Translations under genes and position numbers: made by a program | From: Actinomycetes bacterium | Lineage (GTDB): Bacteria > Actinomycetota > Actinomycetes > Nanopelagicales > Nanopelagicaceae | Assembly: GCA_025360085.1 (NCBI GenBank) | Contig: JANYCW010000027.1 | Span: forward strand, 1 to 58,556 | Length of the DNA: 58,556 bases | Direction of reading: 5' to 3' | Shown here: piece after piece, positions 17,671 to 27,423 of the stretch | How the letters are laid out: each line of letters begins with the position of its first letter | How positions within the stretch are numbered: position 1 is the first letter of the stretch | Notes under the pieces: model-generated | What the model was told of the DNA's origin: nothing | What the model saw: the letters and a program-made list of their open reading frames with translations, nothing else | The model's database searches: none

Positions 17671-18736
17671 AGGGAAGTTTTACAACTTCTACGAGGCAAT
17701 CACGACCACGCACATCGACAATTAATTGATTTCCTGTCTTGACCGACGAAGTAAGAAGGGCGATACCTATCCCAATTTTTAATGATGGTGAAAAAGTTCC
17801 ACTGGTCACCTCGCCCAAAACCACTCCTGCTGCATCTTTGACCTGCATATGAGCCCGAGGAATTCCGCGATCTAAAGATTTGATCGCCACACTACGACGC
17901 ATGGGGCCGTTCGTTTTTTCTGCGAGTAAGAGGTCACGTCCAATAAAATCCTCTTTATCCCAGCCGATTGCCCACGAGGCACTTGCTTGTACGGGGGAAA
18001 TCTCGAGGGAGAGTTCGTGACCATGCAAGGCATATCCCATTTCAGTGCGAAGCGTGTCTCTGGCACCCAGCCCACAGACCAAACCTCCCAATGGATCTAT
18101 TGCTGCGTTGAGGGCATCCCATACGCGAGAAGCATCGGCAACACGCGGCAAGAACTCATACCCGAGTTCACCGGTGTATCCAGTCCTACATAAGAGTACT
18201 TCTGCTCCCCCCACAATTACTTGCGAAAAAGCCATGTAATCAATATCAGTATTGATGCCAAGTGAGTGAAGTACTTGTGGTGCAAGCGGACCCTGTACTG
18301 CCAGAACGGCAAAGTCGTTGTGTCGATTAGTAATTTCTACACCGGTAGGGGCATGTGATTGAAGAGTTGCTACGACATCACTCGTATTGGATGCGTTTGG
18401 AATGAGAAAAAGATCATCAGTTGAGTTGCGATAGACGATTAAATCATCGATGACTCCCCCTTCGGGAGTGCACATCAATGTATATTGCGCCGATCCATCA
18501 TTGATTCGGTTGAGATCATTGGTAAACATCGAATTTAGAAATTGAAGTGCTCCCGAACCTTTAACTCCGACTTTGCCCAAGTGAGAGACGTCAAAGATTC
18601 CGACTCGCTCGCGAACGCAAACATGTTCGGCTAATACTCCGGCGCCAGGGTATTCAATCGGCATCAACCACCCGCCAAAATCGGCCATTTTTGCATTGAG
18701 GGCGATGTGTTTGTCGTTTAGTGGTGAGGTTTTCAT
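17648..18736 (-). CDS. gcvT: Aminomethyltransferase, glycine cleavage T protein
   Basis: 362 residues. It moves the methylene group from lipoyl-bound aminomethyl on H protein to tetrahydrofolate. Landmarks are KMADFGGWLMPIEYPG near the N-terminus, VGIFDVSHLGKV (folate site), GYTGELGYEF and the C-terminal barrel with VLGEVTSGTFSPSLKIGIG. No gcvH or gcvP is in the window, but the lipoate genes are about 9 kb away. It is divergent from pepA with only 38 bases between the two start codons. Confidence 0.95.
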   Translation of the reverse strand: MKTSPLNDKHIALNAKMADFGGWLMPIEYPGAGVLAEHVCVRERVGIFDVSHLGKVGVKGSGALQFLNSMFTNDLNRINDGSAQYTLMCTPEGGVIDDLIVYRNSTDDLFLIPNASNTSDVVATLQSHAPTGVEITNRHNDFAVLAVQGPLAPQVLHSLGINTDIDYMAFSQVIVGGAEVLLCRTGYTGELGYEFLPRVADASRVWDALNAAIDPLGGLVCGLGARDTLRTEMGYALHGHELSLEISPVQASASWAIGWDKEDFIGRDLLLAEKTNGPMRRSVAIKSLDRGIPRAHMQVKDAAGVVLGEVTSGTFSPSLKIGIGIALLTSSVKTGNQLIVDVRGRDCLVEVVKLPFMPSHVR

Positions 18737-18742
18737 TGTGTC

Positions 18743-18748
18743 AACCTA
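18743..18748 (-). promoter_or_regulatory. -10 element of gcvT, leaderless geometry
   Basis: TAGGTT, 6 nt, then the gcvT ATG at 18736. It faces the pepA -10 box only 13 bases away. Confidence 0.5.
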
Positions 18749-18761
18749 TCAAAACATCTAT

Positions 18762-18767
18762 TAGGCT
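18762..18767 (+). promoter_or_regulatory. -10 element of pepA, leaderless geometry
   Basis: TAGGCT, 7 nt, then the pepA ATG at 18775. Upstream TTGTGT at 18736 overlaps the gcvT start codon and could be the -35 with a 20-nt spacer. Confidence 0.45.
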
Positions 18768-18774
18768 GGCGCCT

Positions 18775-20265
18775 ATGACCACAATAAAAATCTCACATGA
18801 CGTTCTAAAAGATGACATTCTTGTTCTTGGGTTAGCTTCCACTAACTCTAAAGGAGGTTTGGTAATTGAATCAGGTGACCTAGCTCTAGATACAAAAGCG
18901 ATTTTGGCGGCTCTTAAAGACGTAGGTGCAACAGGTTCGACCGATGAGGTTATTAAGATTCCAGGATCTGCGGCGCGATTGATGGTCTTTACTGGTCTAG
19001 GAAAAAAATCCAACTCTTATGGCCATGAAGTCCTTCGAAGAGCGGCAGGGGCTGCATCACGCGCGCTAGTTGGAAGTAGTTCAGCAACCTTTGCCCTGCC
19101 TTGTTCAAATATAGAAAACCTCGGCGCGGTATCAGAGGGGGCGGCTCTGGGTGCATATGTTTTTAACCAGTTTCGTAGCGCTTCAAAGGCCGAACATAAG
19201 GCAGCTTTAAAAACGATCACGATATACAGCGCGTCAGCAACTAAAACAGATGCTAAGTCGGTCATAACTCGAGCACAGATTATCGCAGACTATACATTTT
19301 TAGTGCGAGATTTAATTAATACTCCGCCTTCTCATTTAACTCCTGACTCTTTCACTAAAAAATTTGGCGCCGTAGTAAAATCTGCCGGCGGGATAAAGGC
19401 TGGATTAAAAATAACTATTTGGGATGAAAAACAACTTAAATCAGCGGGCTTCGGGGGAATCGTAGGTGTCGGCCAAGGATCGGCAAATCCTCCACGATTG
19501 TTGCATATTTCATACACGCCAAAAGGTGTCGCTAAAAAACGCTTTGCATTTGTCGGTAAGGGAATCACTTTTGACTCAGGCGGTCTTGCTCTAAAGCCAG
19601 CGCTCGGCATGGAAGTAATGAAATATGACATGAGTGGTGCGGCTGCAGTGTGCGCGGCCACGTTGGCAATTGCGGCGCTAAAATTGCCCGTTGCCATTGA
19701 AACATGGGCGCCATTGGCAGAAAATATGCCGAGTGATACGGCGACAAGACCAAGTGATATCGTCACAATCTTTGGTGGAAAGACTGTTGAAGTTTTAAAT
19801 CCAGATGCCGAAGGGCGACTAGTTTTAGCTGATGCAATGATGAAGGCACAAAGTAGTAAGAATAAACTGGATGGAATGATTGATGTTGCCACTTTAACGG
19901 GTGCGCAAATAACCGCACTTGGAACCCGAACAAGTGCGGTGATGGGCAATAACGAAGATCTCCAAAGTAGTTTCTTAGATGCAAGTAAAAGATGTGGTGA
20001 AGCGTTTTGGCCAATGCCACTTCCAGAAGAATTGCGCGCATCTCTAGACTCTCCAGTCGCCGATCTTGCAAATATCGGCGACAAATATGGTGGAATGTTA
20101 GTTGCCGGTCTGTTTCTGAAAGAATTTGTCAGCCCCGATTTGCCATGGCTACATTTAGATATCGCCGGACCTGCATACAATGAGGCAAAGCCACATGGAT
20201 ATACCCCCATAGGTGGAACAGGAATCGCACTTCGCTCACTTGTCACCCTAGTTGAAAGCCTATAA
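18775..20265 (+). CDS. pepA: Leucyl aminopeptidase (M17 family)
   Basis: 496 residues from the ATG placed 7 nt after a TAGGCT box; an earlier in-frame GTG at 18721 overlaps gcvT. The C-terminal catalytic domain has the metal and catalytic signatures KGITFDSGGLALKP and NPDAEGRLVLADAM (NxDAEGRL). The N-terminal macro-like domain is divergent, as usual. It is a cytosolic zinc or manganese hexamer that removes N-terminal residues from peptides. The same neighbourhood (gcvT-pepA-E2) occurs in mycobacteria and Streptomyces by memory. Confidence 0.94.
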   Translation: MTTIKISHDVLKDDILVLGLASTNSKGGLVIESGDLALDTKAILAALKDVGATGSTDEVIKIPGSAARLMVFTGLGKKSNSYGHEVLRRAAGAASRALVGSSSATFALPCSNIENLGAVSEGAALGAYVFNQFRSASKAEHKAALKTITIYSASATKTDAKSVITRAQIIADYTFLVRDLINTPPSHLTPDSFTKKFGAVVKSAGGIKAGLKITIWDEKQLKSAGFGGIVGVGQGSANPPRLLHISYTPKGVAKKRFAFVGKGITFDSGGLALKPALGMEVMKYDMSGAAAVCAATLAIAALKLPVAIETWAPLAENMPSDTATRPSDIVTIFGGKTVEVLNPDAEGRLVLADAMMKAQSSKNKLDGMIDVATLTGAQITALGTRTSAVMGNNEDLQSSFLDASKRCGEAFWPMPLPEELRASLDSPVADLANIGDKYGGMLVAGLFLKEFVSPDLPWLHLDIAGPAYNEAKPHGYTPIGGTGIALRSLVTLVESL

Positions 20266-20341
20266 AAGCCTCATTGGGTACTTTAGGACTCTATACGGCA
20301 AGATAGAGGCCTGCGGTTTTTTTTGCGAGGAGGTCACATTG

Positions 20342-21709
20342 GTGTCACAGTTTGATGTAGTCATCTTAGGCGCTGGCAGTGGTGGATATGCCTGCGCGCT
20401 GCGAAGTGCGCAGTTAGGTTTAAATGTAGTTTTAATAGAAGCCGAAAAACTTGGCGGCACTTGTCTGCACAAGGGATGCATACCAACTAAAGCGCTTTTA
20501 CACTCAGCTGAAATTGCCGATGGTGCCCGCGAAGGAAAGCGATTTGGTGTGATATCAACTTTCGATGGAATTGATATGACAGGTGTTAATACCTACAAGG
20601 ACGGCGTCGTTGCCCGCCTTCATAAAGGTTTACAGGGTTTAGTTAAATCCCGAAATATCACTTATGTTGAAGGCCATGGAAAATTAATTTCGAAAAATAC
20701 GGTTGAAGCAAATGGCGTTAGTTACACCGGCACAAACATTGTTCTGGCAACCGGATCTTATGCAAAAACACTACCTGGACTTGACATTGATGGGCTCCAA
20801 ATCATCACCTCTGATCATGGAACAAAGTTAGATTATGTTCCAAAGAGTGTCATAGTTCTAGGTGGTGGCGTCATAGGCTGTGAATTTGCCTCCGTCTGGA
20901 AGTCATTTGGTGCCGACGTTAGAATAATTGAAGGCCTTCCCCATTTAATAGCCCTCGAAGATGAATCATCCAGTAAGCAGCTAGAGCGTGCTTTTCGCAA
21001 GCGTGGTATCAACTTTGAACTCGGCGTGTTTTTTAAATCAGTCTCTAAAAATGCCGATGGTGTCACCGTGACTTTAGAAGACGGTAAAACCTTCACTGCC
21101 GAACTACTCATGGTCTCGGTGGGGCGTGGACCTGTCTCATCACATTTAGGCTACGAAGAAGCTGGAGTCGCGATGGATCGGGGTTATGTCCTCGTTGATA
21201 ATAAATGTCGCACCAACGTTGCCGGAATCTGGGCCGTTGGAGATTTGATTCCAACGCTGCAACTTGCCCATGTAGGTTTTGCCGAAGGGATGTTAGTCGC
21301 CGAAGAGATTGCAGGATTAAATCCACATCCCATTAATTATGATGGAATTCCTCGCGTTACTTACTCCGATCCTGAAGTCGCATCCGTTGGCTTGACTACC
21401 GCCGAGGCAAAAAAACGCGGGCATGATGTCATTGAACTTACGTACGACTTAGCTGGAAACGGTAAAGCTCAAATACTCAACACTTCTGGCTCGGTAAAAT
21501 TGATTGCCGAAAAAAACGGTCCCATACTTGGCGTTCACATGGTGGGAGCTCGTGTGGGCGAGTTATTAGCCGAGGCTGAACTAATTTTTAATTGGGAAGC
21601 CCATGCAGTCGATGTCGCCTCTTTAATTCATGCACACCCAACGCTTTCAGAGGCGATTGGTGAGGCACACATGGCACTTGCAGGAAAACCGCTTCACGCA
21701 CACGGATAA
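20342..21709 (+). CDS. lpdA: Dihydrolipoamide dehydrogenase (E3)
   Basis: 455 residues. A strong AGGAGG at 20328-20333 sits 8 nt before the GTG at 20342 (5 nt before a TTG at 20339), which fixes the start; the open frame back to 20252 overlaps pepA and is rejected. FAD motif [17 protein letters not shown], redox disulfide [18 protein letters not shown] motif [11 protein letters not shown] and the dimer-interface HAHPTLSEA with the catalytic His-Glu pair are all present. It reoxidises dihydrolipoyl groups on SucB and GcvH. It is 17 nt upstream of sucB. Confidence 0.96.
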   Translation: MSQFDVVILGAGSGGYACALRSAQLGLNVVLIEAEKLGGTCLHKGCIPTKALLHSAEIADGAREGKRFGVISTFDGIDMTGVNTYKDGVVARLHKGLQGLVKSRNITYVEGHGKLISKNTVEANGVSYTGTNIVLATGSYAKTLPGLDIDGLQIITSDHGTKLDYVPKSVIVLGGGVIGCEFASVWKSFGADVRIIEGLPHLIALEDESSSKQLERAFRKRGINFELGVFFKSVSKNADGVTVTLEDGKTFTAELLMVSVGRGPVSSHLGYEEAGVAMDRGYVLVDNKCRTNVAGIWAVGDLIPTLQLAHVGFAEGMLVAEEIAGLNPHPINYDGIPRVTYSDPEVASVGLTTAEAKKRGHDVIELTYDLAGNGKAQILNTSGSVKLIAEKNGPILGVHMVGARVGELLAEAELIFNWEAHAVDVASLIHAHPTLSEAIGEAHMALAGKPLHAHG

Positions 21710-21726
21710 CCAGGGAGAATACTCAT

Positions 21727-23298
21727 ATGGATTTTTCAGTCACTATGCCGGCACTTGGCGAAAGCGTCATCGAAGGCACGGTTACGCGTTGGCTCAAAGC
21801 CGAAGGCGATTATGTCAATGTCGATGAGCCTCTTCTTGAAGTCTCAACGGATAAAGTAGATACCGAGATCCCATCACCTGTTGCTGGTATGGTGACAAAG
21901 ATTTTTGTACAGATTGATCAGACCGTTGCAGTCGGCGTTGAACTTGCTTGCATTTCAATGAGCTCAGTAATCGCAGAAACTGCACCTGTTGCACCCGCTC
22001 CGGTCATTGCCGCACCCGTTGCACCCGCTCCGGTCATTGCCGCACCCGTTGCACCCGCTCCGGTCATTGCGGCACCGACAACCTCAGGAACGGTCATAAC
22101 GATGCCCGCACTGGGCGAAAGTGTCAGCGAAGGCACGGTTACACGTTGGTTAAAGAACGTAGGCGACGACGTTAAAGTCGATGAAGCACTACTGGAAGTC
22201 TCAACGGACAAAGTAGATACGGAGATTCCATCTCCTGTTACGGGTGTTCTTTTGGCAATTGATGTTGCAGTTGATACAACAGTTGCTGTTGGCGCGCGTT
22301 TAGCGTTGATCGGTGGTGTGAGTGCACCTGTTGTGAGTGCACCTGTTGTGAGTGCACCAATTACGCAGCCAATTCATGCATATGTAACTCCTTTGGTTCG
22401 CAAACTTGCTAATGAACTTGGCGTTAATCTTGCGACAGTAAAAGGAACCGGTATTGGCGGTCGCATTCGCCGTGAAGATGTTGAAGCGCACGTTAAGCCC
22501 ATTGCAAAGGTTGAACCTATTCCATTGATTTCACATACGCCAGCGCTTGCAAGCTCTGCGCCTTCACAAGTGATTTCACCACTTCGCGGAACCACGGTGA
22601 CGATGTCTAGACTCCGCAAAGTTATTGCTGCACGCATGATTGAATCCCTTCACGTCAGTGCGCAGTTAACAACGGTAGTTGAAGTAGATGTTACAAAGAT
22701 TGCGCGCCTGCGTGAGCGCGCTAAGGAAAATTTCGAAGCACGCGAAGCTGTGAAACTCTCGTTTCTACCTTTCTTTGCAGTTGCAATCTGCGAGGCGTTG
22801 AAGCAACATCCAGTTCTTAACTCATCGGTTGAAGGCGATCAAATTACTTATCATGGCGCTGAACACCTTGGAATTGCAGTTGATACTGAGCGCGGATTAT
22901 TAGTACCGGTTATTTCAAATGCGGGTGATTTGAACATGGGTGGGGTTGCCCGAAAGATTGCAGATTTAGCAGCGCGCACGCGCGATAACAAAGTAACCCC
23001 CGACGAACTCGGTGGCGGAACTTTCACACTGACTAATACTGGTAGCCGTGGTGCACTCTTTGATACTCCCATTATTAATCAGCCACAGGTTGCAATTTTA
23101 GGTCTGGGCGCAGTTGTTAAACGCCCGATGGTTGTACGCGGGGATGATGGCGGTGAATCAATTGCAATTCGATCGATGGTTTATTTAGCACTCTCCTATG
23201 ATCATCGCGTAGTTGATGGCGCAGATGCCGCTCGATTCTTGGTTACTTTAAAGACCCGACTTGAAGGCGGAGCATTTGAATCCGACTTAGGGTTATAA
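21727..23298 (+). CDS. sucB: Dihydrolipoamide acyltransferase E2 (2-oxoglutarate/pyruvate dehydrogenase)
   Basis: 523 residues: lipoyl domain 1 (residues about 1-76, lysine in [12 protein letters not shown]), an Ala-Pro-Val hinge made of three near-identical decapeptides, lipoyl domain 2 (about 118-193, same lysine motif), a short VSAPV hinge, the E3/E1-binding domain ([15 protein letters not shown] to [11 protein letters not shown]) and the catalytic domain ending with [15 protein letters not shown] (His-Asp active site). Two lipoyl domains are typical of the actinobacterial E2 that serves shared dehydrogenase complexes (DlaT of mycobacteria). AGGGAG ribosome site before the ATG. Confidence 0.95.
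   Translation: MDFSVTMPALGESVIEGTVTRWLKAEGDYVNVDEPLLEVSTDKVDTEIPSPVAGMVTKIFVQIDQTVAVGVELACISMSSVIAETAPVAPAPVIAAPVAPAPVIAAPVAPAPVIAAPTTSGTVITMPALGESVSEGTVTRWLKNVGDDVKVDEALLEVSTDKVDTEIPSPVTGVLLAIDVAVDTTVAVGARLALIGGVSAPVVSAPVVSAPITQPIHAYVTPLVRKLANELGVNLATVKGTGIGGRIRREDVEAHVKPIAKVEPIPLISHTPALASSAPSQVISPLRGTTVTMSRLRKVIAARMIESLHVSAQLTTVVEVDVTKIARLRERAKENFEAREAVKLSFLPFFAVAICEALKQHPVLNSSVEGDQITYHGAEHLGIAVDTERGLLVPVISNAGDLNMGGVARKIADLAARTRDNKVTPDELGGGTFTLTNTGSRGALFDTPIINQPQVAILGLGAVVKRPMVVRGDDGGESIAIRSMVYLALSYDHRVVDGADAARFLVTLKTRLEGGAFESDLGL
21982..22071 (+). repeat. Three tandem 30-bp repeats inside sucB
   Basis: Units at 21982-22011, 22012-22041 and 22042-22071 start GCACCYGTTGCACCCGCTCC and differ by only one or two bases. 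Each encodes the decapeptide [10 protein letters not shown]. They form the flexible hinge between the lipoyl domains. A second, shorter set of 15-bp repeats lies at 22321-22350 in the next hinge. Confidence 0.9.
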
Positions 23299-23305
23299 AT
23301 TCATA

Positions 23306-24196
23306 ATGAAAGTTCCACAACGCATTGCGATCACCGGAAGTTCAGGCTTGATTGGCACCGCACTTGTTGGACACCTAAAGAGTGAGGGTCATACCGTTCA
23401 GCGCCTTGTTCGTCGAACTCCTGTGGCCGCCGATGAAGTTATATGGGATCCGCAGACTGGCTACGTAGATATAAAAGCACTTGCAGGTGTTGATGGAGTT
23501 ATCCACTTGGCAGGTGTTCCCGTTGCCGATAAACGATGGACTAAAAAATACAAGGCCGAAATTCTTAACTCCAGACTTTTAGGGACCACAACCATTGCAA
23601 ATGCCGTCGCCGAACTAAAACCAGATGTCTTTATCTCAGCAAGTGCCATTGGTTGGTATGGGGAAAGTGGAAGTCGTCCAGTAGTTGAAAGTGATCGAGT
23701 CGGTGATGACTTTCTTTCTGCGGTATGTCGTGAGTGGGAGGCCGCAGCCGATTTAGCAAGTAATGTGCGCACAGTAAAACTTCGCACAGGATTGGTTTTA
23801 GATCCGACGGGCGGAGCCCTTGGTAAAATGTTGCCGCTCTTTCGCCTCGGTTTTGGAGGAAAATTAGGGACAGGTAAACAGTGGTGGTCATGGATTACTT
23901 TGCATGACGTTGTACGAGCAATTGATTTCGCTTTAGTTGAAAAAATCTCAGGTCCGGTAAATCTCACTTCGCCTAACCCCGTAACAAACCAAGAGTTCAC
24001 ATCGGCACTTGCACGTGCGCTACACCGACCAGCGCTCTTCCCCGCCCCTGCTTTCGCACTAAAAATTGCTCTGGGAGGATTTTCATCTGAAGTTCTTGGA
24101 TCAAAACGCGTTATTCCCTCGGTATTACTCGATGCTGAATTTACTTTTGACTATCCACATGTAACTCAGGCCCTCGCCGCCTTAGTTGAGGATTAG
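23306..24196 (+). CDS. TIGR01777-family NAD(P)-binding epimerase-like protein
   Basis: 296 residues of the extended short-chain dehydrogenase type (SDR39U1). Rossmann motif ITGSSGLIGTALVGHL, then VIHLAGVPVADKRW, SASAIGWYG in place of the usual YxxxK region, LRTGLVLDPTGGALGKMLP, and a C-terminal DUF1731 segment around EVLGSKRVIPSVLLDAEF. Function is not established for the family; in mycobacteria the homologue sits between dlaT and lipB, as here. It follows sucB by 7 nt and is probably co-transcribed. Confidence 0.9.
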   Translation: MKVPQRIAITGSSGLIGTALVGHLKSEGHTVQRLVRRTPVAADEVIWDPQTGYVDIKALAGVDGVIHLAGVPVADKRWTKKYKAEILNSRLLGTTTIANAVAELKPDVFISASAIGWYGESGSRPVVESDRVGDDFLSAVCREWEAAADLASNVRTVKLRTGLVLDPTGGALGKMLPLFRLGFGGKLGTGKQWWSWITLHDVVRAIDFALVEKISGPVNLTSPNPVTNQEFTSALARALHRPALFPAPAFALKIALGGFSSEVLGSKRVIPSVLLDAEFTFDYPHVTQALAALVED

Positions 24197-24203
24197 ATTT
24201 CCA

Positions 24204-25214
24204 CTAAATCGATTCTTCGCGAGCTTGATCGATAATATGTGCAACTTCTAGCGCATCACGGTTATCGATTGGCCAAGGATTTGCCCCCGAAATTGCGCCT
24301 TCAATGGCTAAGTAGAAAAGCGCATAGTTACCATTTTCACCTAGGATCTCTTTAACCGTATCGCCCGTGTGAATAAATGCCTTTGTCGCAGTCGCAACGC
24401 TCCACTTTCCGCCTTGTGGATATTTTCCACTTCTTAAAAGATCTTCCTGAGGATCCAAGTCATGTATCACCAATGCGCCTTCGGAGCCCAATATACGAAT
24501 GCGCGGACCTGGCGCACCGACAAGGGCGCTTGCCGATAAATATGAAGTGACTGCGCCCGCGTGTGCAAGCACGAGAAGGGAGTCATCATCGGCTCCCCCA
24601 CGTAGAGCTTTTACCGAAGCGGTAACGAGTGTGGCTGGGCCAAACCAATCGATTGCCGTTGAGATTAAATGCGGCTGTAAGTCGAGAAGTTGGCCACCAC
24701 CATCGCTTGCACTCATATTTTCCCGCCACGATTGCGGATTTAACTGTGGACGAAATCGTTCAAAACGAGATTCCAAACGGTGAATAACTCCTAATTCGCC
24801 AGAGGCAAGGACGCGCTTTATCGTCAGGGCATCGCTATCCCAACGGCGATTAAAAAATGTCGATACCGGCGTTCCAGCAGCTTGGCCAGCGTCGATGATT
24901 GATTTAGTTTCGACATAAGTGCGACCCATAGGTTTATCAATAACCACTGCAATGCCCGCATTTATCGCGGCAAAGGCATCACGGACGTGAGCGATATTAG
25001 CCGAAGCGACGACTACTAAATCCAAATCAAGTTTGGCTAATTCGTCAGATGTCGGTACTAAACGAACGTGTGGAAAATCTGTAACGGCATGCAAAGCGCG
25101 CGCGGGGTTATTTGTTGAGATTGCTACAACTTCAAAACCGCAACCCTTGAGCAGTGGTGCATGAAAATATCGTCCCGCTAAACCATAGCCAACGATTCCA
25201 ACACGAAGTGCCAA
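24204..25214 (-). CDS. Gfo/Idh/MocA-family oxidoreductase
   Basis: 336 residues. The N-terminal Rossmann motif is GIVGYGLAGRYFHAPLL; the EKP-type motif reads VIDKPMGRT with the catalytic-site Lys kept; the C-terminal alpha/beta domain has the DGGGQLLDLQPHLISTAIDWFG segment. Such enzymes oxidise sugars, inositols or related polyols with NAD(P). No sugar pathway genes flank it, so the substrate is open. It starts 1 nt after the end of the MMPL gene, suggesting one transcript. Confidence 0.9.
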   Translation of the reverse strand: MALRVGIVGYGLAGRYFHAPLLKGCGFEVVAISTNNPARALHAVTDFPHVRLVPTSDELAKLDLDLVVVASANIAHVRDAFAAINAGIAVVIDKPMGRTYVETKSIIDAGQAAGTPVSTFFNRRWDSDALTIKRVLASGELGVIHRLESRFERFRPQLNPQSWRENMSASDGGGQLLDLQPHLISTAIDWFGPATLVTASVKALRGGADDDSLLVLAHAGAVTSYLSASALVGAPGPRIRILGSEGALVIHDLDPQEDLLRSGKYPQGGKWSVATATKAFIHTGDTVKEILGENGNYALFYLAIEGAISGANPWPIDNRDALEVAHIIDQAREESI

Positions 25215-27368
25215 CTATTTACTCGCTAACTTCGATGGCCACCAGATTTTATTCCCAATGTCATATGCCAGTGCGGGAACTAATAATGTTCGAACTATGA
25301 GAGTATCTAATAAAACTCCGAAAGCAACGGCAAATCCGAGTTCAGCCAAGAAAACCAGCGGCAAGATACCTAAGACTCCAAAAGTTGCAGCAAGTACAAT
25401 TCCTGCCGACGTTATCACCCCACCGGTAACCGTCAAACCTTTAATAACTCCGCGTCTCGTTCCAATCTTTATGCTCTCCTCTCGAACTCGTGTCATGAGG
25501 AAGATGTTGTAATCAATTCCAAGGGCGACAAGGAAAATAAAGGCAAAGAGGGGAAAGGATGTATCCGCTCCCTTAAAATGAAAAATATGTTGGAAAACTA
25601 ACTGACATGCGCCTAAGGTTGCAAAATAAGACAGAACCACGGTGGATAATAAAAGTACTGCTGAAACCACACTTCGAAGTAGCAGGCCGAGAATTAAAGT
25701 AATTAATACAAGCACGACTGGAATAATCGTCCTGTTATCATGATTGGCGGCAACACCGGTATCAAAGGCAACGGCCGTAGAGCCTCCAACTAAAATATTA
25801 GAATCTATTGCATGCACGGCACGGCGAATCACAGGTATCAAATTTCGTGCCGCCGTTGAATCAGGATTTAGCGAAAGCGTTGCATTCAAAATAATCTGTC
25901 CATTCAATACTTTGGTTGCAGGTGCTACCCGCCCGGGAATTTTTGGACTTACAGTGACTGGTTCAACCGATGCAACTCCGCCTACTGACAAAAGCGCAGC
26001 GGTAACGACACTCATCTGTTCTTTTTTTATGACGACTTCAGTTGGCTGCCCAGCCCCACCCGGAAAGTGTTGACCTAAAAGTGCAAGACCCACCACGGAA
26101 TCCTGTTTCTTAGTAAAAGCATCGGCCGTTGAAAGACCTTTCGCCTTGAGCGTTGTAGAAAATCCCGCGAGAATTACCAAGAGAATCGATGTAGCAATCC
26201 AAAGTTTGCGTGGACGCTTCTCAACACCGGCGGCAATTGTGGCCCACGTACCTTCTAACTGCGAATTGACATCATCAAAGCGAGGTATCCGTGGCCAGAA
26301 AATCCAACGGCCAAAGGCAACAAGGAGTGCTGGCAGCAACGTTAAAATTGTCAGCATAGATGCGGCAATACCAATTGCGCCAACAGGTCCCAGACCTCGA
26401 TTATTTGAAAGTTCGCTCAATAATAAGACTAAAAGACTCACAATCACCGTTAAGCCCGAAGCCAAAATTGGTTCGAATACTCCCTTATAGGAAGCTTTCA
26501 TCGCATCAAATCGTGATTCATAATGATGTAACTCTTCGCGGTATCGGGAAATTAAGAGAAGTGCATAATCAGTTGCAGCTCCCAAAACTAAAACCGACAA
26601 GATTCCTTGCGACTGCCCGCTCAAATCGATTGCATTTGCCTTGGCGAGCAAGTACACAACGCCACCTGCAGTTGAAAGTGCGATGACGGCTGAAAATAAC
26701 GGCAGAATCCACAGCACGGGAGATCGATAAACGACGATCAAAATTAATGCCACAACTCCAAGTGTCGTTAGAAGAAGCGATGAATCTATGCCACCGAAAG
26801 CTCCGAAGAGATCACCTAGAAGCGCGCCAACTCCCGTGACATTTGCAGTGAGTCCATTAGCGCTGCCGTAAGCTGCAGAATCCTCTCGAAGCGTCTTAAT
26901 AATTTCAGGTAACACTGGTTTTTTATTTGGCAATAAGTCACGGGCAGAATCAAAAGTTAAGGGCAAACTAACAAGAAGAGCTTTCTTATCTTGCGATGGA
27001 AAAGCAAAAATTGGTTGACCTGGTATTAAATACTTGGAAATTGCAATATCTGAACCTTTAATTGTGGTTGTGCCAAGTCCAACTAAGTGGGCATTGAGCG
27101 CGTTGAGTTTGGCGGCATCTACCTCACCTAAGAAAAGAACAAGAGTTGGAATTGTCTGACTTTGATCGGCTGAGAACTTAGTAATAATCTTTGAGGCTTG
27201 AGTCGATTCCGCATTTTGAGGCAAAAAGGCTGAATTATCATTTTCTTGGACCGTCGAAAGGGAGCCAAATAAAGGTCCAAAAAAGCCACTTGCTCCAAAC
27301 CAGATGAAAATCACAATCAGGGCGGTAATGAATGGACGGCGACTCTTTTTTGTCACAATTAAAGACAC
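25215..27368 (-). CDS. MMPL/RND-family membrane exporter
   Basis: 717 residues with a duplicated layout: helix 1, a large extracytoplasmic loop starting NDNSAFLPQNAEST, five helices, then a second loop and five helices. Signatures include VLGAATDYALLLISRYREEL and VALGIDYNIFLMTRVREESI, the conserved (G)xDYxxxL...R motifs of MMPL proteins. Members export lipids or drugs using the proton gradient. GTG start at 27368 (an in-frame GTG at 27356 is possible). The gene is divergent from lipB. Confidence 0.9.
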   Translation of the reverse strand: MSLIVTKKSRRPFITALIVIFIWFGASGFFGPLFGSLSTVQENDNSAFLPQNAESTQASKIITKFSADQSQTIPTLVLFLGEVDAAKLNALNAHLVGLGTTTIKGSDIAISKYLIPGQPIFAFPSQDKKALLVSLPLTFDSARDLLPNKKPVLPEIIKTLREDSAAYGSANGLTANVTGVGALLGDLFGAFGGIDSSLLLTTLGVVALILIVVYRSPVLWILPLFSAVIALSTAGGVVYLLAKANAIDLSGQSQGILSVLVLGAATDYALLLISRYREELHHYESRFDAMKASYKGVFEPILASGLTVIVSLLVLLLSELSNNRGLGPVGAIGIAASMLTILTLLPALLVAFGRWIFWPRIPRFDDVNSQLEGTWATIAAGVEKRPRKLWIATSILLVILAGFSTTLKAKGLSTADAFTKKQDSVVGLALLGQHFPGGAGQPTEVVIKKEQMSVVTAALLSVGGVASVEPVTVSPKIPGRVAPATKVLNGQIILNATLSLNPDSTAARNLIPVIRRAVHAIDSNILVGGSTAVAFDTGVAANHDNRTIIPVVLVLITLILGLLLRSVVSAVLLLSTVVLSYFATLGACQLVFQHIFHFKGADTSFPLFAFIFLVALGIDYNIFLMTRVREESIKIGTRRGVIKGLTVTGGVITSAGIVLAATFGVLGILPLVFLAELGFAVAFGVLLDTLIVRTLLVPALAYDIGNKIWWPSKLASK

Positions 27369-27387
27369 AGAGTTATCCCGCTTTCGA

Positions 27388-27417
27388 TTGGTAAGGAGGC
27401 AATCCTACCTTTAGGCT
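27388..27417 (+). promoter_or_regulatory. Promoter of lipB (TTGGTA / TAGGCT)
   Basis: TTGGTA at 27388-27393, an 18-nt spacer and TAGGCT at 27412-27417 precede the GTG at 27424 by 6 nt, predicting a leaderless lipB-lipA mRNA. Confidence 0.5.
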
Positions 27418-27423
27418 GGGGCG

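Noticed and set aside
19332-20246. 304-residue frame opposite pepA
   Set aside because: Antisense to clear M17 signatures; composition (Pro/Ser/Ala-rich) is typical of a shadow frame.
20252-20341. Upstream extension of lpdA
   Set aside because: It overlaps the pepA stop and lies before the AGGAGG site that fixes the start at 20342 or 20339.
21982-22071. Tandem repeats considered as a CRISPR-like array
   Set aside because: They are contiguous, in frame and encode the SucB hinge; there are no spacers.
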